Source: Hafnia paralvei ATCC 29927
Lineage (GTDB): Bacteria; Pseudomonadota; Gammaproteobacteria; Enterobacterales; Enterobacteriaceae
Direction: 5' to 3'
Assembly (NCBI RefSeq): GCF_001655005.1
Contig: NZ_LXET01000008.1
Span: forward strand, 15,347-79,346
Length of the DNA stretch: 64,000 nucleotides
Shown: one piece after another, positions 8,780 to 17,700 of the stretch
Layout: every line of letters begins with the position of its first letter
How positions within the stretch are numbered: position 1 is the stretch's first letter
Translations under genes and position numbers: made by a program
Notes under the pieces: model-generated
What the model was told of the DNA's origin: nothing
Database searches by the model: none
The model's input: the letters and a program-made list of their open reading frames with translations, nothing else

Positions 8780-9421
8780 ATGTTTAAACGTATTTTGATG
8801 GTGGCGCTGCTGGTGGTGGCTCCAATATCTTCAACATTGGCAAATGCCGCCGTTGATCAGACCAACCCTTACAAACTGATGGATGCTGCGGCTAAGCAAA
8901 CATTTGATCGTCTGAAAAACGAACAGCCGAAGATTAAGCAAGACCCAAATTACCTGCGCACTATCGTTCATGAAGAACTCATGCCTTATGTACAGGTAAA
9001 ATATGCTGGCGCTTTAGTGTTGGGCCAGTACTATCGCGGTGCGACCCCCGCGCAGCGTGAAGCGTATTTCAAAGCGTTCCAATCTTACTTAGAACAGGCG
9101 TATGGTCAGGCGTTAGCCATGTATCATGGCCAGACATACAATATTGCGCCTGAGCGAGCTTTGGGCGACGCAACTATTGTTCCTATTCGTGTGACTATCA
9201 TTGACCCGCAGGGCCGTCCTCCTGTACGTCTGGATTTCCAATGGCGCAAGAACAGCCAAACGGGAAATTGGCAGGCATTTGATATGATTGCGGAAGGTGT
9301 AAGTATGATCACCACTAAGCAGAATGAGTGGGCGTCCATTCTGCGCCAGAACGGTGTTGATGGGTTGACTAAGCAATTGATTTCCTCTGCTCAACAGCCT
9401 ATTACGTTGGATCAAAAATAA
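8780..9421 (+). CDS. mlaC: Periplasmic phospholipid-binding protein MlaC
   Basis: Soluble carrier that ferries phospholipid between OmpC-MlaA and MlaFEDB. A signal peptide is clear (MFKRILMVALLVVAPISSTLANA). The mature part carries the Tol-Ttg2 family pattern AVDQTNPYKLMDAAAKQTFDRL. I chose ATG 8780 over an upstream in-frame ATG inside mlaD because only this start gives a signal peptide and it has a ribosome site (TAGGGGATTT). It is 213 aa, and its TAA overlaps the mlaB ATG (TAATG). Confidence 0.96.
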   Translation: MFKRILMVALLVVAPISSTLANAAVDQTNPYKLMDAAAKQTFDRLKNEQPKIKQDPNYLRTIVHEELMPYVQVKYAGALVLGQYYRGATPAQREAYFKAFQSYLEQAYGQALAMYHGQTYNIAPERALGDATIVPIRVTIIDPQGRPPVRLDFQWRKNSQTGNWQAFDMIAEGVSMITTKQNEWASILRQNGVDGLTKQLISSAQQPITLDQK

Positions 9422-9735
9422 TGGCGGCGAATGTCCTGCAATGGCGTAGCGAAGAGGATACTCTCAAGCTGATTGGCATTCTCGACAGAGATTCGCTAAT
9501 GAGTTTTTGGGACGATCGCCACACTTTACTTGAAGGTAAGAAACGTCTGGATTTGAGTGGATTAGAGCGGGTGGACTCTGCAGGGCTAGCGATGTTGGTT
9601 CATGTACAAAACACCGGTGCTACTGGCGCTTCTCAGATCGTTATTACCGGTGTGAGCGAGCGTTTACGCACGTTGATCGCACTCTACAATCTTAATGACA
9701 TACTTTTGACGGATAGCGTTTTGTTAGCATCCTAA
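9421..9735 (+). CDS. mlaB: STAS-domain regulator of the Mla transporter
   Basis: Cytoplasmic STAS protein that binds MlaF and is needed for assembly and activity of the transporter. The 104-aa protein has the STAS core KRLDLSGLERVDSAGLAMLVHV. The residue matching Thr52 of E. coli MlaB (VDTGG) reads as Ser in VDSAG, a conservative change. It starts within the mlaC stop codon and ends the operon, followed by a terminator. Confidence 0.93.
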   Translation: MAANVLQWRSEEDTLKLIGILDRDSLMSFWDDRHTLLEGKKRLDLSGLERVDSAGLAMLVHVQNTGATGASQIVITGVSERLRTLIALYNLNDILLTDSVLLAS

Positions 9736-9762
9736 CTTAGTGCAATTATTAGGATTATTTCT

Positions 9763-9799
9763 AAAGCCCTCGATAACGATGCTATCGGGGGCTTTTCTT
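9763..9799 (+). terminator. Intrinsic terminator after mlaB
   Basis: The arms AAAGCCC-CGATA and TATCG-GGGCTTT, each with one unpaired base, surround a short loop and are followed by T-rich sequence. It lies 27 bp past the mlaB stop and separates the mla operon from ibaG. Confidence 0.85.
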
Positions 9800-10034
9800 T
9801 GTTTAAGATGGGGCGTATTTCCTCTAATATGGGCGGCTTAAGTTCTTTTTGGCTTACACCCGTTGCATATGCGTTGGCCGTCTTCGTTTACCTTAGACAC
9901 ATCCCCACGTAAGCCCTGATGGCTAGCTTGATTACCGTCAGTATGTGCTTCGAATTATCTCGGGTATAAAGAGCATCTGGCCAAGAATGCTAAAATGGTT
10001 TTCTTATTTTTTATAATTCAATGATTGAGCGCCC

Positions 10035-10289
10035 ATGGACAACAATGAAATTAAAGATGTGTTGATGAACGCATTATCCCTGCAGGAAGCCCATGTGACC
10101 GGTGACGGCAGCCACTTTCAGGTGATTGTTGTCGGTGAACAGTTTGCCGGTATGAGCCGAGTCAAAAAACAGCAGACAGTGTATGCGCCTCTAATGGAAT
10201 ACATTGCAGATAACAGAATTCATGCTCTGTCGATTAAGGCATTCACGCCTGAAGAATGGCAGCGCGACCGCAAGCTTAACGCATTGTGA
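10035..10289 (+). CDS. ibaG: BolA-family iron-sulfur protein IbaG
   Basis: Small BolA-like protein; homologs bind [2Fe-2S] clusters with monothiol glutaredoxin and respond to acid stress. The 84 aa include the BolA core SLQEAHVTGDGSHFQVIVVGEQF, GMSRVKKQQTVY and the ending HALSIKAFTPEEW. The 299-bp gap after mlaB holds a terminator and then AT-rich DNA with a TATAAT at 10012-10017, a possible -10. murA follows 66 bp later, the E. coli order. Confidence 0.95.
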   Translation: MDNNEIKDVLMNALSLQEAHVTGDGSHFQVIVVGEQFAGMSRVKKQQTVYAPLMEYIADNRIHALSIKAFTPEEWQRDRKLNAL

Positions 10290-10355
10290 TCCCCATACTC
10301 GCTATTACCGTTCGCGGTGATGGTTGTTTTAAATGATTAACTGAGATCGGTAATA

Positions 10356-11615
10356 ATGGATAAATTTCGTGTGCAGGGGCCCACTCGCCTAAGCGGCGAG
10401 GTCACCATTTCTGGTGCGAAGAACGCAGCTCTGCCAATTCTGTTCGCTGCATTGCTGGCTGAAGAGCCGGTAGAAATTCAAAACGTGCCGAAGTTGAAAG
10501 ACATCGATACGACGATGAAATTGTTAAGCCAATTGGGTGTACGCGTCGAACGTAATGGTTCAGTTCATGTGGATGCGAGCAACGTTAATGAGCTGTGCGC
10601 GCCTTATGATCTGGTGAAAACCATGCGTGCTTCTATCTGGGCGTTAGGTCCATTGGTAGCGCGTTTTGGTTATGGTCAGGTTTCTCTGCCCGGTGGTTGT
10701 GCAATCGGAGCACGTCCGGTTGACCTACATATCACAGGGTTAGAACAGCTGGGTGCTGAGATTAAGCTGGAAGAGGGCTACGTTAAAGCCTCTGTCGACG
10801 GTCGCCTGAAAGGTGCGCATATCGTCATGGATAAAGTTAGCGTTGGCGCGACAGTTACCATCATGAGCGCAGCGACGCTGGCTGAAGGGACAACCGTGAT
10901 TGAAAACGCCGCGCGTGAGCCGGAGATCGTTGATACTGCGAATTTCCTCAATACGTTGGGTGCCAAAATCTCGGGCGCCGGTACAGATCGCATTACTATT
11001 GAAGGCGTTGCTCGTCTGGGCGGTGGTGTTTACCGCGTATTGCCTGATCGCATTGAAACCGGTACTTTCCTGATCGCTGCTGCAGTGACTCGTGGAAAAA
11101 TCATTTGCCGTAATACGCGCCCAGATACTTTGGATGCGGTATTAGCGAAACTGCGCGAAGCGGGGGCAGATATTGAAGTGGGTGAGGATTGGATCTCGCT
11201 GGATATGCATGGCGAGCGCCCAAAAGCGGTTACCGTACGTACCGCCCCACATCCGGGGTTCCCAACGGATATGCAGGCACAGTTCAGCTTATTGAATCTG
11301 GTGGCTGAAGGTACCGGTGTGATCACTGAGACTATCTTTGAAAACCGCTTCATGCATATTCCTGAGCTTATCCGTATGGGCGCTCATGCTGAGATCGAAG
11401 GTAACACGGCGATTTGCTACGGCGTGGAAAAACTGTCTGGTGCACAGGTTATGGCAACTGACCTGCGTGCGTCTGCAAGTTTGGTGATTGCAGGTTGCGT
11501 CGCGGAAGGCACAACTATCGTCGATCGTATTTACCACATCGACCGTGGCTATGACCGCATCGAGAACAAATTAAGCGCCTTGGGCGCAAATATCGAGCGT
11601 GTTAAAGGCGAGTAA
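10356..11615 (+). CDS. murA: UDP-N-acetylglucosamine 1-carboxyvinyltransferase
   Basis: First committed enzyme of peptidoglycan synthesis: transfers enolpyruvate from PEP to UDP-GlcNAc; the target of fosfomycin. The catalytic Cys115 is present in LPGGCAIGARPVDLH, so this is a fosfomycin-sensitive-type active site. The substrate loop SGAKNAALPI follows the N-terminus. Length is 419 aa as in E. coli. It is followed by an intrinsic terminator. Confidence 0.98.
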   Translation: MDKFRVQGPTRLSGEVTISGAKNAALPILFAALLAEEPVEIQNVPKLKDIDTTMKLLSQLGVRVERNGSVHVDASNVNELCAPYDLVKTMRASIWALGPLVARFGYGQVSLPGGCAIGARPVDLHITGLEQLGAEIKLEEGYVKASVDGRLKGAHIVMDKVSVGATVTIMSAATLAEGTTVIENAAREPEIVDTANFLNTLGAKISGAGTDRITIEGVARLGGGVYRVLPDRIETGTFLIAAAVTRGKIICRNTRPDTLDAVLAKLREAGADIEVGEDWISLDMHGERPKAVTVRTAPHPGFPTDMQAQFSLLNLVAEGTGVITETIFENRFMHIPELIRMGAHAEIEGNTAICYGVEKLSGAQVMATDLRASASLVIAGCVAEGTTIVDRIYHIDRGYDRIENKLSALGANIERVKGE

Positions 11616-11635
11616 TTCTGCCTGAGCTTAAAAAT

Positions 11636-11666
11636 AAAAACGCCATCTTTCGATGGCGTTTTTTTA
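11636..11666 (+). terminator. Intrinsic terminator between murA and degS
   Basis: AAAAACGCCATC-TTTC-GATGGCGTTTTTTT: a seven-bp GC stem flanked by A and T tracts. It can act on both convergent transcripts (murA plus, degS minus). Confidence 0.92.
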
Positions 11667-11694
11667 TGTTCACTGATCAAGCGAGCCGAACAAG

Positions 11695-12771
11695 CTAATC
11701 TACGTTCGGGAACTCTTCAATTGTCACGCTAAGCGTCATGCGTTCGCCATTGCGCATAATGATAACGGGAACAACGGTGCCAGGGCGAATTTCGGCGACC
11801 TGATCCATGGTTTCAGCGGCGCTGACGGCAGGCTTACCGTCTACATTAAGCACGATATCTCCGGGTTGGATCCCAGCATTTGCAGCTGGCCCATTAGCCG
11901 CAACATCCCGCACGATAATGCCCTGAATTCGTTCCATTGCATTGGCCTGAGGCTGGTTTCTTGCTGGCGCAATTTCACGCCCGCTCACGCCGATAAAGCC
12001 GCGAATAACGCGTCCGTCGCGGATCAGTTTTGCCATAATTTTGCTAGAAAGAGCGGTAGGGATAGCAAAACCGATACCCTCGGGGGTTTCGCCATCGTTG
12101 CTTTTGTCTAGTGATAGCGTGTTGATGCCGACGAGTTCGCCCAGCGTGTTAACCAATGCGCCGCCAGAGTTACCGTGATTGATGGAGGCATCGGTTTGTA
12201 AAAAGTTCTGGTGCCCATAGGTGCTTAAACCGACACGCCCAGTAGCACTGATAATTCCCTGCGTGGTCGTTTGCCCAATGTTGTATGGGTTACCAATGGC
12301 GAGCACTACGTCACCAATATGAGGCACTCGCGAAGGGTTTATCGTAATGACTGGCAAATTAGTGGCTTCAATTTTCAGCACGGCTAAATCGGTGAGCGTA
12401 TCAGAACCGACCAGCATGGCCTCAAAGACACGGCCATCTTGTAATGCGACGACGATTTGGTCTGCGCCGCTGACCACGTGTTTATTGGTAAGAATGTAAC
12501 CCTTGCTGTCCATGATAACGCCTGAACCCAGAGTTTTGATCGCCAATCCATTATTGCCCTGACCGTTGTTGCTCATGCTGCCGTTGTATACGTTAACGAC
12601 GGCAGGGGCTGCACGTTTCACCGCAGAGTTATAGCTGACGGGGGACTCTTCAAACGACGCCGTTTTAAACAGCGAGAACAGTCCTGCCGGACGCAGTGAT
12701 GGCACCGCAATCAGCAAAATGATGGCTACCACAAAACCCAGAAAAACTGAGCGTAATATCTTAGTAAACAT
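11695..12771 (-). CDS. degS: Inner-membrane site-1 stress protease DegS
   Basis: DegS senses unfolded outer-membrane proteins through its PDZ domain and cleaves RseA, starting the sigma-E response. It has an N-terminal membrane anchor (ILRSVFLGFVVAIILLIAV), a trypsin-like domain with His in TNKHVV, Asp in DLAVLKI and Ser in GNSGGAL, and one PDZ domain at the C-terminus. ATG 12771 gives 358 aa (E. coli 355); the upstream in-frame residues are not conserved. It follows degQ on the same strand, with a hairpin between. Confidence 0.96.
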   Translation of the reverse strand: MFTKILRSVFLGFVVAIILLIAVPSLRPAGLFSLFKTASFEESPVSYNSAVKRAAPAVVNVYNGSMSNNGQGNNGLAIKTLGSGVIMDSKGYILTNKHVVSGADQIVVALQDGRVFEAMLVGSDTLTDLAVLKIEATNLPVITINPSRVPHIGDVVLAIGNPYNIGQTTTQGIISATGRVGLSTYGHQNFLQTDASINHGNSGGALVNTLGELVGINTLSLDKSNDGETPEGIGFAIPTALSSKIMAKLIRDGRVIRGFIGVSGREIAPARNQPQANAMERIQGIIVRDVAANGPAANAGIQPGDIVLNVDGKPAVSAAETMDQVAEIRPGTVVPVIIMRNGERMTLSVTIEEFPNVD

Positions 12772-12816
12772 GAAGTTTCTGAAAGGGTAAGAAAAGATAC
12801 GCGAAGGATAACAGAG

Positions 12817-12852
12817 AAAATCGGGCACGGCACACGCCTATGCCCGATTTTT
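12817..12852 (-). terminator. Terminator between degQ and degS
   Basis: AAAATCGGGCA and TGCCCGATTTT are exact inverse complements around a 13-nt loop. It lies 41 bp past the degQ stop and 46 bp before the degS ATG, so degS probably has its own promoter or depends on partial read-through. Confidence 0.75.
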
Positions 12853-12892
12853 GTGCGGTTTTTGTATAATTAGTGCTTTTGTTAAAGCAATA

Positions 12893-14224
12893 TTAGCGAA
12901 TCAGCAGATACAGACCTTCACCGTTGCGTAGCATGTGCAGAGCGATAACCGGTGGGTTAGCTGCCAGCGCTTTACGTAAGGATGCGATATCGCGGATACG
13001 TTCGCTGTTGACGCCGATGATCAGGTCGCCTTTATGCATTCCCATCTGAGCAGCGACGGAACCTTTTGCCACGTCGTCGATCTTGATACCCGGAGTGCCT
13101 TTGACATCGCCATCGCTCAAGGTGGCGCCTTGCAGAGCTGGGCTGATATTTTCGGCCTGAGTCGTGGTTACTCCGCTATTTTCCAACGTCACAGGAATGA
13201 CGAGTGGTTTGCCATTACGCAGCAGGCCAAGTTTCAACACGGTGCCTGGTGCCGCAGAGCCTATTTTGGCGCGTAGCTCGGCGAAACTACTGAGCGGGTT
13301 GCCATCTAAGGCTGTAATGACATCGCCTGCTTTAATTCCGGCTTTGGCCGCGGCAGAGTTAGGCAAAACCTCGTTAACGAAGGCTCCACGCTGAGCTTCC
13401 AACTTGAAGGCCTGAGCTAAGTCAGCCGTCATTTCACGGCCACGAATGCCGAGCACTCCGCGTTTGACTTCGCCATATTTGATCAGTTGGGCGCTCAGGC
13501 TCTGAGCCATATTGCTAGGAATGGCAAAGCCGATACCGACGTTACCGCCGCCAGGCGCTAAAATAGCGGTATTAATGCCAATGAGCTCACCGTTGAGGTT
13601 AATCAGAGCACCGCCGGAGTTACCGCGGTTGATCGCTGCATCGGTCTGAATAAAGTTTTCTAAACCTTCAAGGTTCAAACCGCTACGGCCTAATGCGGAC
13701 ACAATCCCTGAGGTTGCCGTTTGCCCAATGCCAAACGGATTACCAACGGCAACGGCAAAATCACCTACTCGCAGTTTGTCTGAATCAGCGATTTTTATCG
13801 CAGTCAGGTTTTTTGCATCGGTCAGTTGGATTAGCGCGATATCAGATTGCTCGTCACGGCCAATCAGTTTGGCTACGTATTCGCGGCCATCGTTAAGCTG
13901 TACTTTGATCGTTGTTGCGTTGCTAATGACGTGGTTATTTGTCAGGACATAACCCTTTGCGGCATCAATAATGACACCAGAGCCCAAACCTTCAAATTGG
14001 CGTTCTCCGCCCTTAGTTTCGGGTGTCGGTTTGGTATTTTGCATGCCTTCAACGTGAACGCTGACCACGGCTGGTAACACTTTTTCCAACATTGGCGCCA
14101 AGCTCGGAACATTTTGTCCGGCAACAATGGGCGGCAACGTTGCATTGGCTATTGGTGCAGACAACATTGTTAAGCCCATGCTTAAAGCGAGTGTACTGAG
14201 TAATAAAGATTTTTTCTTCATCAT
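12893..14224 (-). CDS. degQ: Periplasmic serine endoprotease DegQ
   Basis: HtrA-family protease and chaperone of the periplasm. A signal peptide is followed by the protease domain with His in TNNHVI, Asp in DIALIQL and Ser in GNSGGAL, then two PDZ domains (about residues 255-345 and 365-440). An ATG-ATG pair at 14224/14221 gives 443 or 442 aa; GAGA lies 9 nt before the first. The two PDZ domains separate it from DegS. It lacks a visible long Q-linker of the DegP type, which supports DegQ. Confidence 0.94.
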   Translation of the reverse strand: MMKKKSLLLSTLALSMGLTMLSAPIANATLPPIVAGQNVPSLAPMLEKVLPAVVSVHVEGMQNTKPTPETKGGERQFEGLGSGVIIDAAKGYVLTNNHVISNATTIKVQLNDGREYVAKLIGRDEQSDIALIQLTDAKNLTAIKIADSDKLRVGDFAVAVGNPFGIGQTATSGIVSALGRSGLNLEGLENFIQTDAAINRGNSGGALINLNGELIGINTAILAPGGGNVGIGFAIPSNMAQSLSAQLIKYGEVKRGVLGIRGREMTADLAQAFKLEAQRGAFVNEVLPNSAAAKAGIKAGDVITALDGNPLSSFAELRAKIGSAAPGTVLKLGLLRNGKPLVIPVTLENSGVTTTQAENISPALQGATLSDGDVKGTPGIKIDDVAKGSVAAQMGMHKGDLIIGVNSERIRDIASLRKALAANPPVIALHMLRNGEGLYLLIR

Positions 14225-14360
14225 TGAATGGTTTCTCATGGCCTATATAAGGTGTCAATGTGTCTCAGGCGAAGTAAATTCACTGTGTTACTCAGAACGA
14301 AGAGCGCGTATTAAGTTCCACAATTTCAGAATAATAAAGTGGGTATTGGGAAGAAAGATT

Positions 14361-14389
14361 AAAAGGTGGCTGTTAGAAAAACAGCCACC
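14361..14389 (-). terminator. Intrinsic terminator after zapG
   Basis: Perfect ten-bp stem GGTGGCTGTT/AACAGCCACC around AGAAA. Read on the minus strand it is followed by TTTT, ten bases past the zapG stop. Confidence 0.85.
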
Positions 14390-14398
14390 GAAGAGCGA

Positions 14399-14794
14399 TT
14401 ATTTGTCGCGACGTTCAGCGCGTAGTAAGCCTGATGCACCTTCAGAGTAATCGCGAGGTGGGAATTCTACAGGGGCTTGATCGTTATCGGCTTCGGTCAG
14501 ACGATAGCGGAATGGATTGTCCTGTGGCGGCATATCCGGTAGCAGATTATTCGAGCTTTTCGCCATGTGTTGGTAAAGCTGGCGATAATCGTTCGCCATG
14601 TTATCCAGCAGTTCAGCACTGTGAGCAAAGTGGCTCACTAACTCTTGACGATATTGCTCCAATTCGTTTTTGCTTTTTTCCAGCTCGTTTTGCAGCACCT
14701 GCTGCTGACGGAGTTTTCGGTTGCCAAAACGCATCGCTACCGCACCAATCACGATACCGACGACTAAACCAATAAGCGCATACTCCCAGGTCAT
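14399..14794 (-). CDS. zapG: Cell-envelope/division protein ZapG (YhcB)
   Basis: Inner-membrane protein linked to division and envelope synthesis (DUF1043). One N-terminal helix (YALIGLVVGIVIGAVAM) is followed by a long coiled coil rich in Gln/Glu/Leu (about residues 25-80) and a disordered Pro/Asp tail. ATG 14794 gives 131 aa, next to the E. coli 132 aa; the open frame upstream is not conserved. It is divergent from zapE. Confidence 0.93.
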   Translation of the reverse strand: MTWEYALIGLVVGIVIGAVAMRFGNRKLRQQQVLQNELEKSKNELEQYRQELVSHFAHSAELLDNMANDYRQLYQHMAKSSNNLLPDMPPQDNPFRYRLTEADNDQAPVEFPPRDYSEGASGLLRAERRDK

Positions 14795-15077
14795 GATGAC
14801 TCCTATCTGTATATAGAATGTGCTTTCGTTTGCTATTTTACTTAGTAGGGGTTCAACGACATATCCTACACATAAGCACACTATAACCGTTAACCTTGTC
14901 TGAGTGGAATCCTGAAGGTGTATTGCTGAGAGGTTTTCGTGCAAAAACAATCTGCACTACGAGACAAAACATCGTTAACAGGCGACAATTGGTCGTTAAG
15001 CTGCGCGAAAAGCAGCGTTTGTGATTTTTAAAATTGTTTACAACAAAGATAATAATTCAGTAGGGACCCTGTACCTG

Positions 15078-16226
15078 ATGCCATCAAATCGCACAACGTC
15101 CGTGATGACGCCTGCAATGCTGTACCAGCAGGCGTTAGATGCCGGAGATTACCAGCCTGATGCCGTGCAGCGGCAAACTGTCGATGCCCTGACTATTATT
15201 CAGCAGGCGCTTATTGAAAAAGAAAATGCAACGCCACCGTCAGAGAGCGGCGGACTGCGCGGCCGCTTGCAACGACTATGGGGGAAGCCCACGTCTAAGC
15301 AGCAAGTCCCCGTCCAAGGTCTGTATATGTGGGGCGGTGTTGGGCGAGGAAAAACATGGCTGATGGATATGTTTTTCCATAGCCTTCCCGGTGAACGCAA
15401 ACTGCGCCTGCATTTCCATCGCTTTATGCTGCGTGTGCAGGAAGAATTGGTCGCGCTTCAGGGGCATGAAAATCCGCTTGAAATCATCGCCGACGGCTTT
15501 AAAGCCGAAACTGACGTGCTGTGCTTTGATGAGTTTTTTGTGTCTGATATTACTGACGCTATGCTACTAGGAACTTTACTACAGGCTCTTTTTGCTCGCG
15601 GCATTACGCTGGTATCAACATCGAATATCCCGCCGGATAATCTTTACTATAACGGTTTGCAGCGTGCGCGCTTCCTGCCCGCGATCGATCTTATAAAGCA
15701 GTATTGTACTGTGATGAACGTGGACGCCGGCATTGATTATCGCTTGCGTACCCTGACACAGGCGGGGCTCTATTTTTCGCCGATGAATAATGAAACACGA
15801 CACCACATGGATGAGATGTTTGCCAAACTGGCCGGTAACGTGGGTGAAATCAATCCAGTATTAGAAATTAATCATCGCCCGCTCCCTGCATTGTGCCGTT
15901 CGAGTGGCGTATTAGCCGTTGAGTTTTCGGTGCTGTGCGAAGACGCGCGCAGCCAGCTTGATTACATAGCGCTTTCTCGTAGCTATCACACTGTTTTTTT
16001 GCATCACGTCAAGAAGATGGACAAACTAAACGAAAATGCCGCTCGTCGTTTTTTAGCGCTGGTCGATGAATTCTACGAGCGGCACGTAAAATTGATCATT
16101 AGCGCTGAGTTATCGATGTTTGAGATCTATCAGGGTGAGCATCTTAAGTTTGAATATCAGCGCTGTTTGTCGCGTCTACAGGAGATGCAGAGTGAGGATT
16201 ACCTGCGTCTAGAGCATTTACCGTAA
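15078..16226 (+). CDS. zapE: Cell division ATPase ZapE
   Basis: AFG1-like AAA+ ATPase that associates with the Z ring, especially under low oxygen or heat. Walker A is GGVGRGKTWLMD, Walker B is DVLCFDEFFVSD, and the sensor region reads TLVSTSNIPPDNLY. The frame opens at 15021; I prefer ATG 15078 (382 aa, E. coli 375) because the upstream residues are not conserved and AGGGA precedes it. MTPAMLYQ further in is a possible alternative. It is divergent from zapG. Confidence 0.93.
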   Translation: MPSNRTTSVMTPAMLYQQALDAGDYQPDAVQRQTVDALTIIQQALIEKENATPPSESGGLRGRLQRLWGKPTSKQQVPVQGLYMWGGVGRGKTWLMDMFFHSLPGERKLRLHFHRFMLRVQEELVALQGHENPLEIIADGFKAETDVLCFDEFFVSDITDAMLLGTLLQALFARGITLVSTSNIPPDNLYYNGLQRARFLPAIDLIKQYCTVMNVDAGIDYRLRTLTQAGLYFSPMNNETRHHMDEMFAKLAGNVGEINPVLEINHRPLPALCRSSGVLAVEFSVLCEDARSQLDYIALSRSYHTVFLHHVKKMDKLNENAARRFLALVDEFYERHVKLIISAELSMFEIYQGEHLKFEYQRCLSRLQEMQSEDYLRLEHLP

Positions 16227-16247
16227 AGGTTTGTTTAAAAAACACTC

Positions 16248-16275
16248 GCATCCGGTGTTGTTGTCTACCGGATGC
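16248..16275 (+). other. Hairpin after zapE
   Basis: GCATCCGGT and ACCGGATGC form a perfect nine-bp stem 22 bp after the zapE stop. No T tract follows directly, so its role as a terminator is uncertain; it may be Rho-assisted or protect the 3' end. Confidence 0.5.
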
Positions 16276-16331
16276 AGTCACAAAATCAATTTTACCCCGA
16301 AAAATTATTCGATCTTTAGATTCTACTTCTC

Positions 16332-16517
16332 TATAATCTTGCGACCCCACGTTACAACGAAGTTTTTTTTCCCAAAAACTTTATGTGCCGGCATTGGCTA
16401 TTCGAAGGGGTAGGTTTGCTGGACGATGGTCGTGTGAGCCTCTAATACATTTACTTTTTTACACAGGTAAGCGTTTGGGTGTTCACCAACGTGTAACTTA
16501 AATTGGGTAAGCTTTTA
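16332..16517 (+). promoter_or_regulatory. rplM promoter and L13-type leader
   Basis: A consensus TATAAT at 16332-16337 is followed by a GC-rich discriminator (CTTGCGACCCCAC) and about 170 nt of leader. The leader retains blocks I recall from E. coli rplM: CATTGGCTATTCGAAGGGG, GTCGTGTGAGCCTC and GGGTGTTCACCAACGTG. In E. coli, L13 represses its own mRNA through this leader. Conservation suggests the same control here; the -35 is weak. Confidence 0.75.
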
Positions 16518-16946
16518 ATGAAAACTTTTACAGCTAAGCCAGAAACCGTAAAACGTGACTGGTACGTAGTTGATGCAGACGGCAAGACTCTGGGCCGTTT
16601 GGCTACCGAACTGGCTCGTCGCCTGCGTGGCAAGCATAAAGCGGAATACACTCCGCACGTTGATACTGGTGATTACATCATCGTTCTGAACGCAGAAAAA
16701 GTTGCTGTAACCGGCAACAAGCGTTCTGACAAGATTTATTACCATCACACCGGCCACATCGGTGGTATCAAACAAGCGACCTTTGAAGAGATGATTGCTC
16801 GCCACCCTGAGCGTGTCATTGAGATCGCGGTTAAAGGCATGCTGCCGAAGGGCCCGCTGGGTCGTGCTATGTACCGTAAACTGAAAGTTTACGCAGGTAA
16901 CGAGCACAATCACGCGGCACAGCAACCGCAAGTTCTTGACATTTAA
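16518..16946 (+). CDS. rplM: 50S ribosomal protein L13
   Basis: Large-subunit protein L13, an early 23S rRNA-binding assembly protein and translational repressor of its own operon in E. coli. The 142 aa read MKTFTAKPETVKRDWYVVDADGKTLGRLA, with HTGHIGGIKQ and GMLPKGPLGRAM, nearly identical to E. coli. An upstream in-frame ATG at 16503 is not used by orthologs. rpsI follows after 15 bp. Confidence 0.99.
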   Translation: MKTFTAKPETVKRDWYVVDADGKTLGRLATELARRLRGKHKAEYTPHVDTGDYIIVLNAEKVAVTGNKRSDKIYYHHTGHIGGIKQATFEEMIARHPERVIEIAVKGMLPKGPLGRAMYRKLKVYAGNEHNHAAQQPQVLDI

Positions 16947-16961
16947 TCGGGATTATAGGCA

Positions 16962-17354
16962 ATGGCTGAAACTCAATACTACGGCACTGGTCGCCGCAAA
17001 AGCTCCGCCGCTCGCGTTTTTATCAAGCCGGGTAGTGGTAACATCGTAATTAACCAGCGCAGCCTGGAACAGTACTTCGGTCGCGAAACTGCCCGCATGG
17101 TAGTTCGTCAGCCGCTGGAACTGGTCGACATGGTTGGTAAATTTGACCTGTACATCACTGTTAAAGGTGGTGGTATTTCTGGTCAGGCTGGTGCAATCCG
17201 TCACGGTATCACTCGTGCACTGATGGAATATGATGAGTCTCTGCGTGGCGAACTGCGTAAAGCAGGTTTCGTTACCCGTGATGCTCGTCAGGTTGAACGT
17301 AAGAAAGTCGGTCTGCGTAAAGCACGTCGTCGTCCTCAGTTCTCCAAACGTTAA
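16962..17354 (+). CDS. rpsI: 30S ribosomal protein S9
   Basis: Small-subunit protein S9; its C-terminal tail reaches the P-site tRNA anticodon loop. The 130 aa show YYGTGRRKSSAARV, GGGISGQAGAIRHGI and the terminal KARRRPQFSKR with the universal SKR end. Co-transcribed with rplM and followed by a terminator. Confidence 0.99.
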   Translation: MAETQYYGTGRRKSSAARVFIKPGSGNIVINQRSLEQYFGRETARMVVRQPLELVDMVGKFDLYITVKGGGISGQAGAIRHGITRALMEYDESLRGELRKAGFVTRDARQVERKKVGLRKARRRPQFSKR

Positions 17355-17386
17355 TGTTTTTCTGCTTCGGCAGAACATTAATACTA

Positions 17387-17412
17387 AAAGCCCGGCTTGC
17401 CGGGCTTTTTTG
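17387..17412 (+). terminator. Intrinsic terminator of rplM-rpsI
   Basis: AAAAGCCCGG-CTTG-CCGGGCTTTTTT. A second, weaker stem (AATGTT…CTGC-ttcg-GCAG…ACATT, about 17353-17379) overlaps the rpsI stop and precedes it. Confidence 0.95.
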
Positions 17413-17700
17413 TACCTATAAAATTCCAGAAAGCTCGGAAATTTACGTGTTGTAAACTTATTACACTATGAAATAACCAACGCTTCCCCACAACACGGCC
17501 AAATTCTGTTAAACTATCTCCCACTTTTGCGCCCTGTTATCCGTACAATTGTTGAGCAATAGAGGCTGTAAATAATCTAACCCATTATTTATACATCGAT
17601 TTTATAGCTTATGCGGTTTACAGGTGTGACAACAAATCTCTGGATAGCGCTCTTAATGGCGACTATTCATACCGTTTTCTAGATAAACTTGGAGGTTTTC

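Noticed and set aside
9850..9916. GGCTTAC…GTAAGCC long-range repeat between mlaB and ibaG
   Set aside because: Seven-base arms about 50 bp apart occur by chance and no structure joins them.
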